NCBI GenBank assembly: GCA_937877605.1
Contig: CALFJA010000060.1
Coordinates: forward strand, 1-44,013
From: an uncultured Prevotellaceae bacterium
GTDB lineage: Bacteria; Bacteroidota; Bacteroidia; Bacteroidales; Bacteroidaceae
DNA: 44,013 nucleotides
Direction: 5' to 3'
Part shown: one piece after another, positions 35,628 through 44,013 of the stretch
How the letters are laid out: each line of letters opens with the position of its first letter
How positions within the stretch are numbered: position 1 is the stretch's first letter
Notes under the pieces: generated by a model
Seen by the model: only the letters and a program-made list of their open reading frames with translations
Told to the model about the DNA's origin: nothing
Databases searched by the model: none
Position numbers and translations under genes: made by a program

Positions 35628-38600
35628 TTAATCCAACTTAACGCTTAGTCCTAAGCCTCTGAGTTCATGCAGGAGCACATTGAGCGATTCAGGTATGCCC
35701 GGTGCAGGCATCGGGTCGCCTTTCACAATGGCTTCATAAGCACGGGAGCGTCCTACGACATCGTCAGACTTGATGGTAAGAATCTCCTGAAGGACATGGC
35801 TGGCTCCAAATGCCTCAAGTGCCCAAACCTCCATTTCACCGAAACGCTGGCCACCGAACTGGGCCTTACCTCCAAGAGGCTGCTGGGTTATCAGTGAGTA
35901 CGGACCGATGGAACGGGAGTGCATCTTGTCTTCCACCATGTGGCCAAGCTTCAAGAAGTAGGTGATACCCACAGTTGCAGGCTGGTCGAACTTCTCACCG
36001 GTCTCACCGTCGTACAGATGTGTCGAGCACAGGTGGGGCAAGCCTGCCTTATCGGTCCACTCAGACAAATCATTGAGCTTGGCTCCGTCGAAAATCGGCG
36101 ATGCGAACTTCACGCCGAGGCGTTTGCCGGCAGCACCAAGGATGGCCTCGAAAATCTGGCCAAGGTTCATACGGGAAGGAACGCCAAGCGGGTTCAGTAC
36201 CAGGTCGACGGGGCGGCCGTCCTCAAGGAACGGCATGTCTTCCATACGCACCACCTTCGAAACGATACCTTTGTTTCCGTGACGGCCGGCGAGCTTGTCG
36301 CCCACACCAATCTTACGCTTCTTGGCAATGTACACCTTAGCCATCTGAAGTACGCCTGAAGGCAGTTCGTCGCCAATAGAGATGACAACCTTGCGGCGTT
36401 TCATTTCTGCATCCAGCAGCTTGTATTTGCGGATGTAGTTCATGATGAGCTTCTGAATAAGCAGGTTGGTGTGCTCGTCGCGTGTCCATCCATTCGACTG
36501 GATGCCGTCGTATTCAAGATTGCGCAGAACGGCTGCTGAGAACTTGCTTCCCTTTGCAACAATCTCCGCTCCGGTGTAGTCTTTCACACCTTCGGAGGTC
36601 TTGCCGCGGGTAAGTTTCATCAGCTTCTCAATGAGTATTTCGCGCAAGTCGTTGTTCTTTGCCTCGTACTCCTCGTCAATCTTCGCAAGTTGTATCTTAT
36701 CCAGCTTCTTCGATTCACGGGTCTTGATGGCACGGGAGAACAGTTTCTTGTCGATGACAACGCCGCTGAGCGAAGGATTGGCCTTGAGGGAGGAGTCCTT
36801 TACATCGCCAGCCTTGTCGCCAAAGATGGCCTTGAGCAGTTTTTCCTCTGGTGAAGGATCGCTCTCGCCCTTTGGAGAAATCTTACCGATAAGGATATCG
36901 CCTGGTTCTACGCGAGCACCGACACGGATAACACCGTTGTCGTCAAGGTCCTTGGTGGCTTCTTCGCTGACATTGGGAATGTCGTTGGTAAACTCTTCCA
37001 TGCCACGCTTTGTCTCACGAACATCCAATTGGTATTCGTCCACATGAACGGAAGTGAGCACATCGTCGCGAACCAGCCGCTCCGACAGTACGATGGCATC
37101 CTCATAGTTGTACCCCTTCCAAGGCATGTAAGCCACCAAAAGGTTCTTGCCCAACGCAAGTTCACCGTTCTCAGTAGCATAGCCGTCGGTAAGGATATCA
37201 CCTTTCTGAACACGCTGCCCCTTCTCACAGATGGGACGGAGGTCGATGGTCATGTTCTGGTTCGTGCGGCGGAACTTGGGAATGCGATATTCTTTCATCG
37301 CAGGCTCGAAACTGACAAACTCTTCTTCTTCCGTACGGTCGTAGAGTATACGGATAGTGGTGGCGTCAACATATTCCACGACACCGTCACCCTCGGCCAC
37401 AATCATTGTACGGGAATCTTCACATACCTGACGCTCGAGGCCTGTTCCCACAATAGGTGCATCGTTATGAAGCAGAGGCACAGCCTGGCGCATCATGTTA
37501 CATCCCATCAGTGCGCGGTGACCGTCGTCATGCTCCAAGAAAGGAATCAAGGCTGCCGACACGGATGCTATCTGCTGTGGAGAAACATCAATGAGGTCAA
37601 CATTTGCCGGGGGAACCACAGGATAGTCGGCGTCTTGGCGACATTTCACATAGGTACGGATGAAGGAGCCGTCTTTCTTCAAGGGAGCATTTCCCTGACC
37701 GATGATTTTCCCTTCTTCCTCTTCCGCCGTCAGGTAGATAATGTCTTCGTTGTTCATGTCGACCATCGATGCTCCCACCTTGCGGTAAGGAGTTACGATA
37801 AAGCCCAGATCGTTAATCTTTGCATAGACGCAGAGAGAGGAGATAAGTCCGATGTTAGGACCTTCAGGACTCTCAATCGGGCAGAGGCGTCCGTAATGGG
37901 TGTAGTGCACATCACGCACTTCAAATCCGGCACGCTCTCTTGACAAACCGCCAGGGCCTAATGCCGACAAGCGCCGCTTGTGAGTTACCTCTGCCAACGG
38001 GTTGGTCTGGTCCATGAACTGTGATAGCGGATTTGTCCCGAAGAATGAGTTGATGACGCTGGAGATGGTCTTCGCATTGATCAATTCCGTCGGAGTGAAC
38101 ACCTCGTTGTCGCGTACATTCATCCTTTCACGGATGGTACGGCTCATACGGGCCAAACCGATGGAGAACTGATTGGCAAGTTGTTCGCCAACGGTGCGGA
38201 CACGACGGTTGGAAAGATGGTCGATGTCATCGACATTGGCATTGGAATTTACCAACTGTATGAGGTATTTGATAATCTCTATGATATCGTCCTTGGTCAG
38301 GACACGCACATCCATTTCGGTGTTCAGGCCAAGTTTCTTGTTGATACGGTAACGGCCCACCTCGCCCAAGTCATAGCGTTTGTCGGAGAAGAACAGATTT
38401 TGGAAAACTTCTCTTGCGCTTGCGTCGTCGGCGGGTTCTGCATTGCGCAGTTGACGATAGATGTAGGTGACAGCCTCTTTCTCCGAGTTGCTCGTATCCT
38501 TCGCCAATGTGTTGATGATGATTGAATAGCGGCTGGCTGTTTCCTCATCCTTATGGAACAGGACGGTCTGCACGCCACTGTCGAGGATATCCTGTATCTT

Positions 38601-39440
38601 GTCTTCAGTAAGAATGTCTTCGCGGGCCAGGATTTTCTCGTTACGCTCAACGGATATAACCTCACCCGTATCTTGGTCGGCAAAGTCTTCGTTCCAGCGC
38701 TTCACCACATTACCGGCAAGTTTGCGTCCTACAGCTGCCTTCAGATTCTTCTTGTTCACCTTAACCTCTTCGGCAAGATCGAAAATCTGAAGGATGTCCT
38801 TGTCCCCTTCGTAACCGATGGCACGCAGCAAGGTTGTCACTGGCAATTTCTTCTTTCGGTCAATGTACGCATACATTACATTATTAATGTCTGTAGCGAA
38901 TTCTATCCACGAGCCCTTAAATGGAATGATACGGGCACTGTAGAGCGTTGTTCCGTTGGCATGCTTGCCCTGGCCGAAGAATACGCCAGGCGAGCGGTGC
39001 AGCTGTGATACGACTACGCGCTCGGCACCATTGATGATGAATGTGCCGTTCTCGGTCATATACGGTATGGTGCCCAAGAAAACATCCTGGATGAATGTGC
39101 CGAAGTCCTCATGATCCGGGTCGGTACAGTACAGTTTCATTTTCGCCTTTAAGGGCACACTATAGGTCAAGCCTCTCTCCAGGCATTCCTCGATGGAGTA
39201 TCTGGGAGGATCGATGAAATAGTCCAGGAACTCAAGAACGAAGTTGTTCCGGGTATCGGTTATAGGGAAGTTCTCTGCGAAAACTTTGTATAGACCGTCG
39301 TTCTTGCGTTCCTCAGGTGGAGTGTCCAACTGTAAGAAGTCCTTGAAAGACTTTAACTGCACATCCAGGAAATCCGGGAAGGGGTACGGATTGTGGACGC
39401 TTGCAAAATTAATTCTGTTGTCAATAACTTTTGAAGCCAT
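35628..39440 (-). CDS. rpoB: DNA-directed RNA polymerase subunit beta
   Basis: The 1270-residue beta subunit, forming the active-site cleft with beta'. The rifampicin-binding region near residues 473-505 (LSQFMDQTNPLAEVTHKRRL, then SALGPGGL) has Asp, His and Ser at the usual resistance positions, the pattern of a sensitive enzyme. The GDKLAGRHGNKG segment near residue 1060 is the conserved region H. It follows rplL after 159 bases that contain two hairpins. Confidence 0.98.
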   Translation of the reverse strand: MASKVIDNRINFASVHNPYPFPDFLDVQLKSFKDFLQLDTPPEERKNDGLYKVFAENFPITDTRNNFVLEFLDYFIDPPRYSIEECLERGLTYSVPLKAKMKLYCTDPDHEDFGTFIQDVFLGTIPYMTENGTFIINGAERVVVSQLHRSPGVFFGQGKHANGTTLYSARIIPFKGSWIEFATDINNVMYAYIDRKKKLPVTTLLRAIGYEGDKDILQIFDLAEEVKVNKKNLKAAVGRKLAGNVVKRWNEDFADQDTGEVISVERNEKILAREDILTEDKIQDILDSGVQTVLFHKDEETASRYSIIINTLAKDTSNSEKEAVTYIYRQLRNAEPADDASAREVFQNLFFSDKRYDLGEVGRYRINKKLGLNTEMDVRVLTKDDIIEIIKYLIQLVNSNANVDDIDHLSNRRVRTVGEQLANQFSIGLARMSRTIRERMNVRDNEVFTPTELINAKTISSVINSFFGTNPLSQFMDQTNPLAEVTHKRRLSALGPGGLSRERAGFEVRDVHYTHYGRLCPIESPEGPNIGLISSLCVYAKINDLGFIVTPYRKVGASMVDMNNEDIIYLTAEEEEGKIIGQGNAPLKKDGSFIRTYVKCRQDADYPVVPPANVDLIDVSPQQIASVSAALIPFLEHDDGHRALMGCNMMRQAVPLLHNDAPIVGTGLERQVCEDSRTMIVAEGDGVVEYVDATTIRILYDRTEEEEFVSFEPAMKEYRIPKFRRTNQNMTIDLRPICEKGQRVQKGDILTDGYATENGELALGKNLLVAYMPWKGYNYEDAIVLSERLVRDDVLTSVHVDEYQLDVRETKRGMEEFTNDIPNVSEEATKDLDDNGVIRVGARVEPGDILIGKISPKGESDPSPEEKLLKAIFGDKAGDVKDSSLKANPSLSGVVIDKKLFSRAIKTRESKKLDKIQLAKIDEEYEAKNNDLREILIEKLMKLTRGKTSEGVKDYTGAEIVAKGSKFSAAVLRNLEYDGIQSNGWTRDEHTNLLIQKLIMNYIRKYKLLDAEMKRRKVVISIGDELPSGVLQMAKVYIAKKRKIGVGDKLAGRHGNKGIVSKVVRMEDMPFLEDGRPVDLVLNPLGVPSRMNLGQIFEAILGAAGKRLGVKFASPIFDGAKLNDLSEWTDKAGLPHLCSTHLYDGETGEKFDQPATVGITYFLKLGHMVEDKMHSRSIGPYSLITQQPLGGKAQFGGQRFGEMEVWALEAFGASHVLQEILTIKSDDVVGRSRAYEAIVKGDPMPAPGIPESLNVLLHELRGLGLSVKLD

Positions 39441-39499
39441 GTTCAGGGTTTTGAATGGTTATCTGTTTTTATGCTTTGGGGCGTTTCTATGACACGAAA

Positions 39500-39544
39500 A
39501 GGTTAGGATTTACCGACTGGGCAAACCCTAACCTATGTGTTTGT
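39500..39544 (-). promoter_or_regulatory. Hairpin in the rplL-rpoB spacer (possible attenuator)
   Basis: Arms AGGTTAGG (minus strand 39544-39537) and CCTAACCT (39507-39500), extended inward by an imperfect pairing of GTTT with AAAT, followed by TTTCG. A second imperfect hairpin lies just upstream (39557-39590). In several bacteria a partial terminator between rplL and rpoB lowers rpoBC output; that use here is inference. Confidence 0.5.
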
Positions 39545-39599
39545 CTTGCATTCTCAACGGGCTATCCGCAGAGGGATGCAGGATTGCTACGGCTCAATA

Positions 39600-39974
39600 T
39601 TACTTGAGTTCAACTTTGGCACCGGCCTCTTCGATAGCCTTCTTCAGGTTCTCGGCTTCAGCCTTTGGCATAGCCTCTTTCAGAGTAGAAGGAGCACCGT
39701 CTACGAGATCTTTAGCCTCTTTGAGTCCGAGACCGCAAGCCTCTTTAACAGCCTTTACTACCTGGAGCTTGGTTGCACCTACTTCTACGAGAACTACATC
39801 GAAATCGGTCTTCTCTTCTTCAGCTTCAGCAGCTGCAACAGGACCAGCAGCAACTGCAACTGCAGCAGCGGCCGGTTTGATACCATGAACTTCTTCGAGT
39901 TCTTTTGCCAACTCGTTAACTTCTTTTACTGTAAGATTTACTAATTCTTCAGCAATAGCTTTAATGTCTGCCAT
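39600..39974 (-). CDS. rplL: 50S ribosomal protein L7/L12
   Basis: The 124-residue stalk protein that recruits translation GTPases. The N-terminal dimerisation helix (1 to about 35), the Ala/Val/Gly hinge (about 36-50), and the C-terminal domain with KLQVVKAVKEACGLGLKEAK are all present. It is rich in Ala, Glu and Lys, as expected. Located 44 bases after rplJ, which encodes its ribosomal anchor. Confidence 0.98.
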   Translation of the reverse strand: MADIKAIAEELVNLTVKEVNELAKELEEVHGIKPAAAAVAVAAGPVAAAEAEEEKTDFDVVLVEVGATKLQVVKAVKEACGLGLKEAKDLVDGAPSTLKEAMPKAEAENLKKAIEEAGAKVELK

Positions 39975-40018
39975 TTTTATTCAGTTTTTAATTGTTTATA
40001 TTCTTTTGTCGACTTAAT

Positions 40019-40537
40019 TTATTCAGGACGCTCGCCTAAAGTCTTCAGCACACCATGGATGGTGCCAGCGCCTGATTGAAGAGCAGAAATGACATTTCTT
40101 GCCGGCGACTGCAGCAGGGCCACAACATCGGCAATAAGTTCGCTCTTGCTCTTGATAGATGCCAGTTCCTCAAGTTTGTCGGCACCCACATAGATGCCTT
40201 CTTCTGCATAAGCAGCCTTGAGAGCCGGGATTCCTTCTTTCGAATACTCTTTCAGCAATTTTGCAGGAGAATTTGCAACATTGGTGAACATCAGGGCGGT
40301 ATTGCCCTTGAGTGTTCCATAAAGAGGCTCGAAATCAATATCTGAAGCTTCGAAGGCCTTGTGAAGCAGTTTGTTCTTCACGACGACCATCTTAATTTCA
40401 TTCTTGAAGCACTTGCGACGCAGTTTGCTGGTAGCATCGGCATTCAGTCCGGTAACATCCACCAGATAGAAATGGGGATACTCTTTCAGCTTCTGTCCAA
40501 GTTCAACGATGATAGTATCTTTTACTTCTTTTCTCAT
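40019..40537 (-). CDS. rplJ: 50S ribosomal protein L10
   Basis: 172 residues. L10 binds 23S rRNA and anchors L7/L12 dimers through its C-terminal helix. The N-terminal KDTIIVELGQKLKEYPHFYL region and the KNKLLHKAFEAS segment are typical of the family. It starts 18 bases after rplA. In many bacteria L10-L12 represses its own operon; I did not identify the leader structure here. Confidence 0.97.
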   Translation of the reverse strand: MRKEVKDTIIVELGQKLKEYPHFYLVDVTGLNADATSKLRRKCFKNEIKMVVVKNKLLHKAFEASDIDFEPLYGTLKGNTALMFTNVANSPAKLLKEYSKEGIPALKAAYAEEGIYVGADKLEELASIKSKSELIADVVALLQSPARNVISALQSGAGTIHGVLKTLGERPE

Positions 40538-40555
40538 TTTACCTAAGAATTAATG

Positions 40556-41248
40556 TTATTCAACAGATTTAGGATCTACTTTGATACCCATACTCATGGT
40601 ACTGGAAAGAAAGATACTCTTCACATATGTACCCTTGGCAGCGGCAGGCTTCAGTTTGATAACAGTAGCAATAAACTCTTTCGCATTCTGATAGATCTGC
40701 TCCGGAGTGAAAGTCACTTTACCAATTGAAGTGTGAATGATACCGGACTTGTCGACCTTAAAGTCAATCTTTCCTTGCTTCACTTCCTTCACTGCTTTGG
40801 CAACATCCATTGTAACAGTTCCGCTCTTGGGGTTAGGCATCAGGCCACGGGGACCGAGCACACGGCCCAGGGCACCTACCTTACCCATGCAAGAGGGCAT
40901 TGTGATGATAACATCAACATCTGTCCAACCACCTTTGATCTTTTCGATGTATTCGTCAAGACCAACATAATCAGCGCCAGCCTCTTGGGCTGCAGCTTCC
41001 TGATCAGGGGTACAGAGACACAGCACACGGGTAACCTTACCAGTTCCGTTGGGCAGCGAAACGACGCCGCGAACCATCTGGTTGGCCTTGCGTGGGTCTA
41101 CTCCTAAGCGTACATCAATATCGACCGAAGCCTCAAACTTGGTTGTGGTGATTTCCTTAACCAATGCGGATGCCTCTGCCAATGTGTATGCCTTCCCTGC
41201 TTCAATCTTGTCTGCTACTGATTTGCGATTTTTTGTCAGTTTACTCAT
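40556..41248 (-). CDS. rplA: 50S ribosomal protein L1
   Basis: 230 residues. L1 forms the mobile L1 stalk on 23S rRNA and in many bacteria represses the L11-L1 operon. The family signature region with LGRVLGPRGLMPNPKSGTV is present near residues 125-150, and the protein length is standard. Start 20 bases after rplK. Confidence 0.98.
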   Translation of the reverse strand: MSKLTKNRKSVADKIEAGKAYTLAEASALVKEITTTKFEASVDIDVRLGVDPRKANQMVRGVVSLPNGTGKVTRVLCLCTPDQEAAAQEAGADYVGLDEYIEKIKGGWTDVDVIITMPSCMGKVGALGRVLGPRGLMPNPKSGTVTMDVAKAVKEVKQGKIDFKVDKSGIIHTSIGKVTFTPEQIYQNAKEFIATVIKLKPAAAKGTYVKSIFLSSTMSMGIKVDPKSVE

Positions 41249-41268
41249 AATTTAATTGAAGTTTTTAA

Positions 41269-41706
41269 TTATCCAGGGAAGTCCCCTTTTACAGTGATAC
41301 CCATACTTCTTGCTGTACCGGCAATGAGCTTCATGGCACTCTCGACGGTGAAGCAGTTCAAGTCAGTCATCTTGTCTTCGGCGATGGCGCGTACTTGATC
41401 CCAAGTAACGCTGGCCACCTTCTGACGGTTAGGCTGGGATGAACCGCCCTTCACTTTCGCGGCTTCGAGCAGCTGTACGGCTGCGGGGGAAGTCTTAATC
41501 TCGAAGGTGTATGATTTGTCGGCATAGTAAGTGATGACAACAGGAAGAACTTTTCCTGCACGATCCTGGGTCCTGGCGTTGAATTCCTTGCAGAATCCCA
41601 TAATGTTAATACCTTTCGAACCCAGTGCAGGGCCTACGGGTGGAGAGGGATTTGCTGCGCCACCTTTAATCTGTAATTTGATTAATCCAGCAACTTCTTT
41701 AGCCAT
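41269..41706 (-). CDS. rplK: 50S ribosomal protein L11
   Basis: 145 residues. L11 forms part of the GTPase-associated centre on 23S rRNA. The N-terminal proline-rich switch (GGAANPSPPVGPALGSKGIN) and the C-terminal RNA-binding domain ending AGTARSMGITVKG are clear. Start 56 bases after nusG. Confidence 0.98.
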   Translation of the reverse strand: MAKEVAGLIKLQIKGGAANPSPPVGPALGSKGINIMGFCKEFNARTQDRAGKVLPVVITYYADKSYTFEIKTSPAAVQLLEAAKVKGGSSQPNRQKVASVTWDQVRAIAEDKMTDLNCFTVESAMKLIAGTARSMGITVKGDFPG

Positions 41707-41762
41707 TTTTCTGTTAATATATTAAAGTTAATTATAAAAGGAGGTGCACCCGTAACAATGTG

Positions 41763-42308
41763 CTAGCCTTCCTTTTCCACTTGCATAAAACTTAGCTCTA
41801 ACGGCGTTTTACGGCCGAAGATCATAACCATCACTTTCAACTTGTGCTTCTCGGAGTTGACCTCCTCGATAACACCATTGAAATCGCTGAACGGACCGTC
41901 TGTGACGCGCACCTGTTCGCCCACCTCGAAAGGAATATCCATGGAAGCTTTTAATTCGCTTTCTTCGGCAGCGCCCAGCATACGGTTGATGTCGGCCTGC
42001 GGTACGGGCGATGGATTATCCAGCCCTCCCAAGAAACCCAGCACATTAGGAACAAAGCGCAGTGTGTGTGCCACATCGCCTACGAGATTGGCTTCTACGA
42101 ACACATATCCGGGAAGACGGTTCTTCTCCCTTTCCACGCGCTTGCCGTTTCTCAAGGTTGCTTGCTTTTCCATTGGTATCAGCACCTGGGCGACATTTGC
42201 CTTCAGCAAGTCGTTGTGGTTGATTTCGGCCTCGATGTATTCCTTCACCTTGGCTTCCTTGCCACTAACCGCACGGAGCACATACCATTTCTTTCCTACT
42301 TCTGCCAT
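41763..42308 (-). CDS. nusG: Transcription termination/antitermination factor NusG
   Basis: 181 residues. NusG binds RNA polymerase and links it to Rho or the ribosome. The NGN domain covers about 1-115 (KKWYVLRAVSGKEAKVKEYI, later NRLPGYVFVEA), and the KOW domain about 125-160 (GEQVRVTDGPFSDFNGVIEE). I use the ATG complementary to 42306-42308, preceded by an AACTCC-type spacer. The open frame continues 47 codons further, but that part lies over secE in another frame and is not NusG sequence. Confidence 0.96.
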   Translation of the reverse strand: MAEVGKKWYVLRAVSGKEAKVKEYIEAEINHNDLLKANVAQVLIPMEKQATLRNGKRVEREKNRLPGYVFVEANLVGDVAHTLRFVPNVLGFLGGLDNPSPVPQADINRMLGAAEESELKASMDIPFEVGEQVRVTDGPFSDFNGVIEEVNSEKHKLKVMVMIFGRKTPLELSFMQVEKEG

Positions 42309-42319
42309 TTCTTTGGAGT

Positions 42320-42505
42320 TTAGCCAGGATAAACCATACTCATAACCCAGCGGAACAGAGAGTCCATGGCAAACACTATTACGGCAATGATAAGGGAAGC
42401 TGTCAAAACAATCATCGCCGTATGTGTCAGCTGAGCTCGTGTTGGCCAAGTTGTCTTATGCGCAAGTTCGTTGTAACAATCCTTGCAATATTGAACTATT
42501 TTCAT
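42320..42505 (-). CDS. secE: Preprotein translocase subunit SecE
   Basis: 61 residues, the short single-helix form of SecE. It has the conserved WPT motif in a basic amphipathic stretch (HKTTWPTRAQL, residues 16-26) followed by a membrane helix (about 29-50). It stabilises SecY in the inner-membrane translocon. It lies 11 bases before nusG and 17 bases after tRNA-Trp, its usual place in the cluster. Confidence 0.95.
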   Translation of the reverse strand: MKIVQYCKDCYNELAHKTTWPTRAQLTHTAMIVLTASLIIAVIVFAMDSLFRWVMSMVYPG

Positions 42506-42522
42506 ATCCTCTTATAAAAGTG

Positions 42523-42595
42523 CACGGGAAGTAAGACTCGAACTCACGACCCTCGGTTTTGGAGACCGATGCTCTACCAACTGAGCTATTCCCGT
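42523..42595 (-). tRNA. tRNA-Trp (anticodon CCA)
   Basis: A 73-base cloverleaf: acceptor ACGGGAA/TTCCCGT, D arm GCTC...GAGC, anticodon stem TCGGT/ACCGA with loop CTCCAAA (CCA), T arm GTGAG/CTTAC with TTCGAGT, discriminator G73. The 3' CCA is not encoded. Its 5' end abuts the tuf terminator T run. Confidence 0.97.
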
Positions 42596-42628
42596 AAAAA
42601 ATTCCCGCAACCCGAGGTTACGGGAATT
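42596..42628 (-). terminator. Rho-independent terminator after tuf
   Basis: On the minus strand AATTCCCG (42628-42621) pairs with CGGGAATT (42607-42600), extended inward by AACC/GGTT, and is followed by a T run that reaches 42596, directly before the tRNA-Trp gene. Confidence 0.8.
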
Positions 42629-42648
42629 CGCTGTATTTGAAAATCGGA

Positions 42649-43842
42649 TTAATCTTCGTATACTTCAGTGATCTGACCGGAACCAACGGTGCGGCCACCT
42701 TCACGGATAGCGAAACGCAGACCCTTGTTCAAGGCAACGGCGTAAATCAGCTCAACAGTGATTTCCACATTGTCGCCGGGCATTACCATTTCAACACCTT
42801 CGGGAAGGGTGATTTCACCTGTACAGTCCATGGTACGGAGATAGAACTGGGGACGATACTTGTTTCCGAACGGAGTGTGGCGTCCGCCTTCTTCTTTCTT
42901 CAGCACATAGATGGAAGCCTTGAAGCGCTTGAAAGGCTTGATCTGGCCCGGATGGCAGAGCACCATACCGCGCTTGATTTCGTCCTTGTCAATACCGCGG
43001 AGCAGCAGACCAACATTGTCACCGGCCTGACCCTCGTCGAGGATCTTGCGGAACATTTCAACGCCTGTTACAACCGAGTTCTTGTCTTCACCGAGACCGA
43101 GCAGCTCAACTGCGTCACCTACATGGATAACACCAGTTTCGATACGGCCGGTAGCAACGGTACCACGACCTGTGATGGAGAATACATCTTCTACAGGCAT
43201 CAAGAAAGGCTTGTCGGTATCGCGTGGAGGCTCCTGAATCCACTCATCGCAAGTGTTCATCAGCTCCATAACCTTGTCTTCCCACTTTTCAACGCCATTG
43301 AGGGCACCGAGGGCAGAACCACGGATGATAGGAGTATCATCTTCAAACTCATACTGAGCGAGGATTTCCTGCACTTCCATTTCAACGAGTTCGAGCATCT
43401 CTTCGTCGTCCACCATGTCGCACTTGTTCAGGAACACAACCAGACGGGGAACATTCACCTGACGGGCGAGCAGCACATGCTCACGGGTCTGAGGCATAGG
43501 ACCGTCAGTAGCGGCAACAACGAGGATGGCACCGTCCATCTGGGCAGCACCGGTAACCATGTTCTTTACATAGTCAGCGTGTCCCGGGCAGTCCACATGT
43601 GCATAGTGACGCTTTTCGGTTTCATACTCAACATGAGCGGTGTTGATAGTAATACCACGCTCTTTTTCCTCAGGAGCGTTGTCAATCTGATCGAAAGATT
43701 TGATCTTGCCTTCGTTACCGGCAACGCGCTTGGAGAGCACGAGGGTAATAGCAGCGGTCAAGGTAGTCTTACCATGGTCAACATGACCGATAGTACCAAT
43801 GTTTACGTGCGGTTTAGTGCGCACAAAATTCTCTTTAGCCAT
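42649..43842 (-). CDS. tuf: Elongation factor Tu
   Basis: 397 residues. EF-Tu delivers aminoacyl-tRNA to the ribosome as a GTPase. G1 is GHVDHGKTT (19-27), the DCPGHADYV switch II region follows near residue 80, and NKCD (G4) lies near residue 138. Domains 2 and 3 continue to the C-terminus. It lies between tRNA-Thr and tRNA-Trp. A terminator follows directly. The opposite-strand 416-codon frame is a shadow. Confidence 0.98.
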   Translation of the reverse strand: MAKENFVRTKPHVNIGTIGHVDHGKTTLTAAITLVLSKRVAGNEGKIKSFDQIDNAPEEKERGITINTAHVEYETEKRHYAHVDCPGHADYVKNMVTGAAQMDGAILVVAATDGPMPQTREHVLLARQVNVPRLVVFLNKCDMVDDEEMLELVEMEVQEILAQYEFEDDTPIIRGSALGALNGVEKWEDKVMELMNTCDEWIQEPPRDTDKPFLMPVEDVFSITGRGTVATGRIETGVIHVGDAVELLGLGEDKNSVVTGVEMFRKILDEGQAGDNVGLLLRGIDKDEIKRGMVLCHPGQIKPFKRFKASIYVLKKEEGGRHTPFGNKYRPQFYLRTMDCTGEITLPEGVEMVMPGDNVEITVELIYAVALNKGLRFAIREGGRTVGSGQITEVYED

Positions 43843-43940
43843 AGCTTTTTTGTTAACTTTTATTTAAATAAACGAATGTGTGTTTAACTCACAAAACTCC
43901 GACTATACATCCTCTTCCGAGGAGATAGTTTCGAAGCGAG
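43843..43940 (-). other. tRNA-Thr to tuf spacer
   Basis: 98 bases, AT-rich toward tuf. A small hairpin (TCCTC-TTCC-GAGGA, about 43910-43923) follows the tRNA. I found no full TAnnTTTG box; the nearest is GAGTTTTG, so tuf may be co-transcribed with tRNA-Thr. Confidence 0.4.
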
Positions 43941-44012
<72 letters not shown>

Positions 44013-44013
44013 A

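Noticed and set aside
33158..35641. 827-codon frame opposite rpoC
   Set aside because: Codon-bias shadow of a conserved essential gene.
42309..42449. 47-codon N-terminal extension of nusG
   Set aside because: It overlaps secE in another reading frame, and NusG homologues begin at the inner ATG (42308).

Overview
The window looks like a chromosomal segment of a Bacteroidales bacterium, most probably Prevotellaceae. The reasons are a SprA/Sov-type type IX secretion (T9SS) translocon next to ruvA, a surface protein with a T9SS-type C-terminal tail, several promoters of the Bacteroidetes form TTTG-N19-TAnnTTTG, and tRNA genes without an encoded CCA. No rRNA, CRISPR array, insertion sequence, integrase or phage gene was seen. 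Species cannot be assigned from this reading.

Layout. 1-2616: the 5' part of a secreted protein gene (minus strand, cut by the window edge), a long divergent intergenic region with a palindromic repeat, and a PBP4-type D-Ala-D-Ala carboxypeptidase. 2628-10867 (minus): ruvA followed by the giant sprA. 11427-17150 (plus): dxs, trkA, trkH and manA, tightly spaced (isoprenoid precursor synthesis, potassium uptake, mannose-6-phosphate isomerase). 17245-19104 (minus): an ABC/SMC-type ATPase and a DUF4435/TOPRIM-like protein, the domain pairing found in PARIS anti-phage systems. 19449-20859: an unknown lipoprotein with an apparent internal duplication and a small membrane protein. 20975-24270 (minus): a receiver domain fused to a PEP/pyruvate-binding ATP-grasp domain, followed by a TIGR04076 protein. 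24640-28868 (plus): a BspA-like surface protein with a T9SS tail, two small ORFs (69 and 48 aa), and a periplasmic-TPR/membrane/AraC regulator. 29198-31185: a membrane protein translationally coupled to a DUF3298-like lipoprotein. 31274-44012 (minus): the transcription/translation cluster tRNA-Thr, tuf, tRNA-Trp, secE, nusG, rplK, rplA, rplJ, rplL, rpoB, rpoC.

How the parts fit. SprA is the outer-membrane pore of the T9SS, and the BspA-like protein at 24640 carries the kind of C-terminal tail that pathway recognises, so both secretion machine and a likely client are present. Four copies of a GC-rich palindromic repeat (core GAGCCCCAAACG) sit in intergenic regions, each upstream of at least one gene. 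A second short repeat, a promoter-plus-leader of about 45 bp, is shared by the genes at 20605 and 24640.

The best candidates for little-described biology are the ATPase/DUF4435 pair, the receiver/ATP-grasp fusion, and the surface-protein locus with its two small ORFs and membrane-bound regulator. All functional calls are from reading the sequence and remembered family features; no database search was run.
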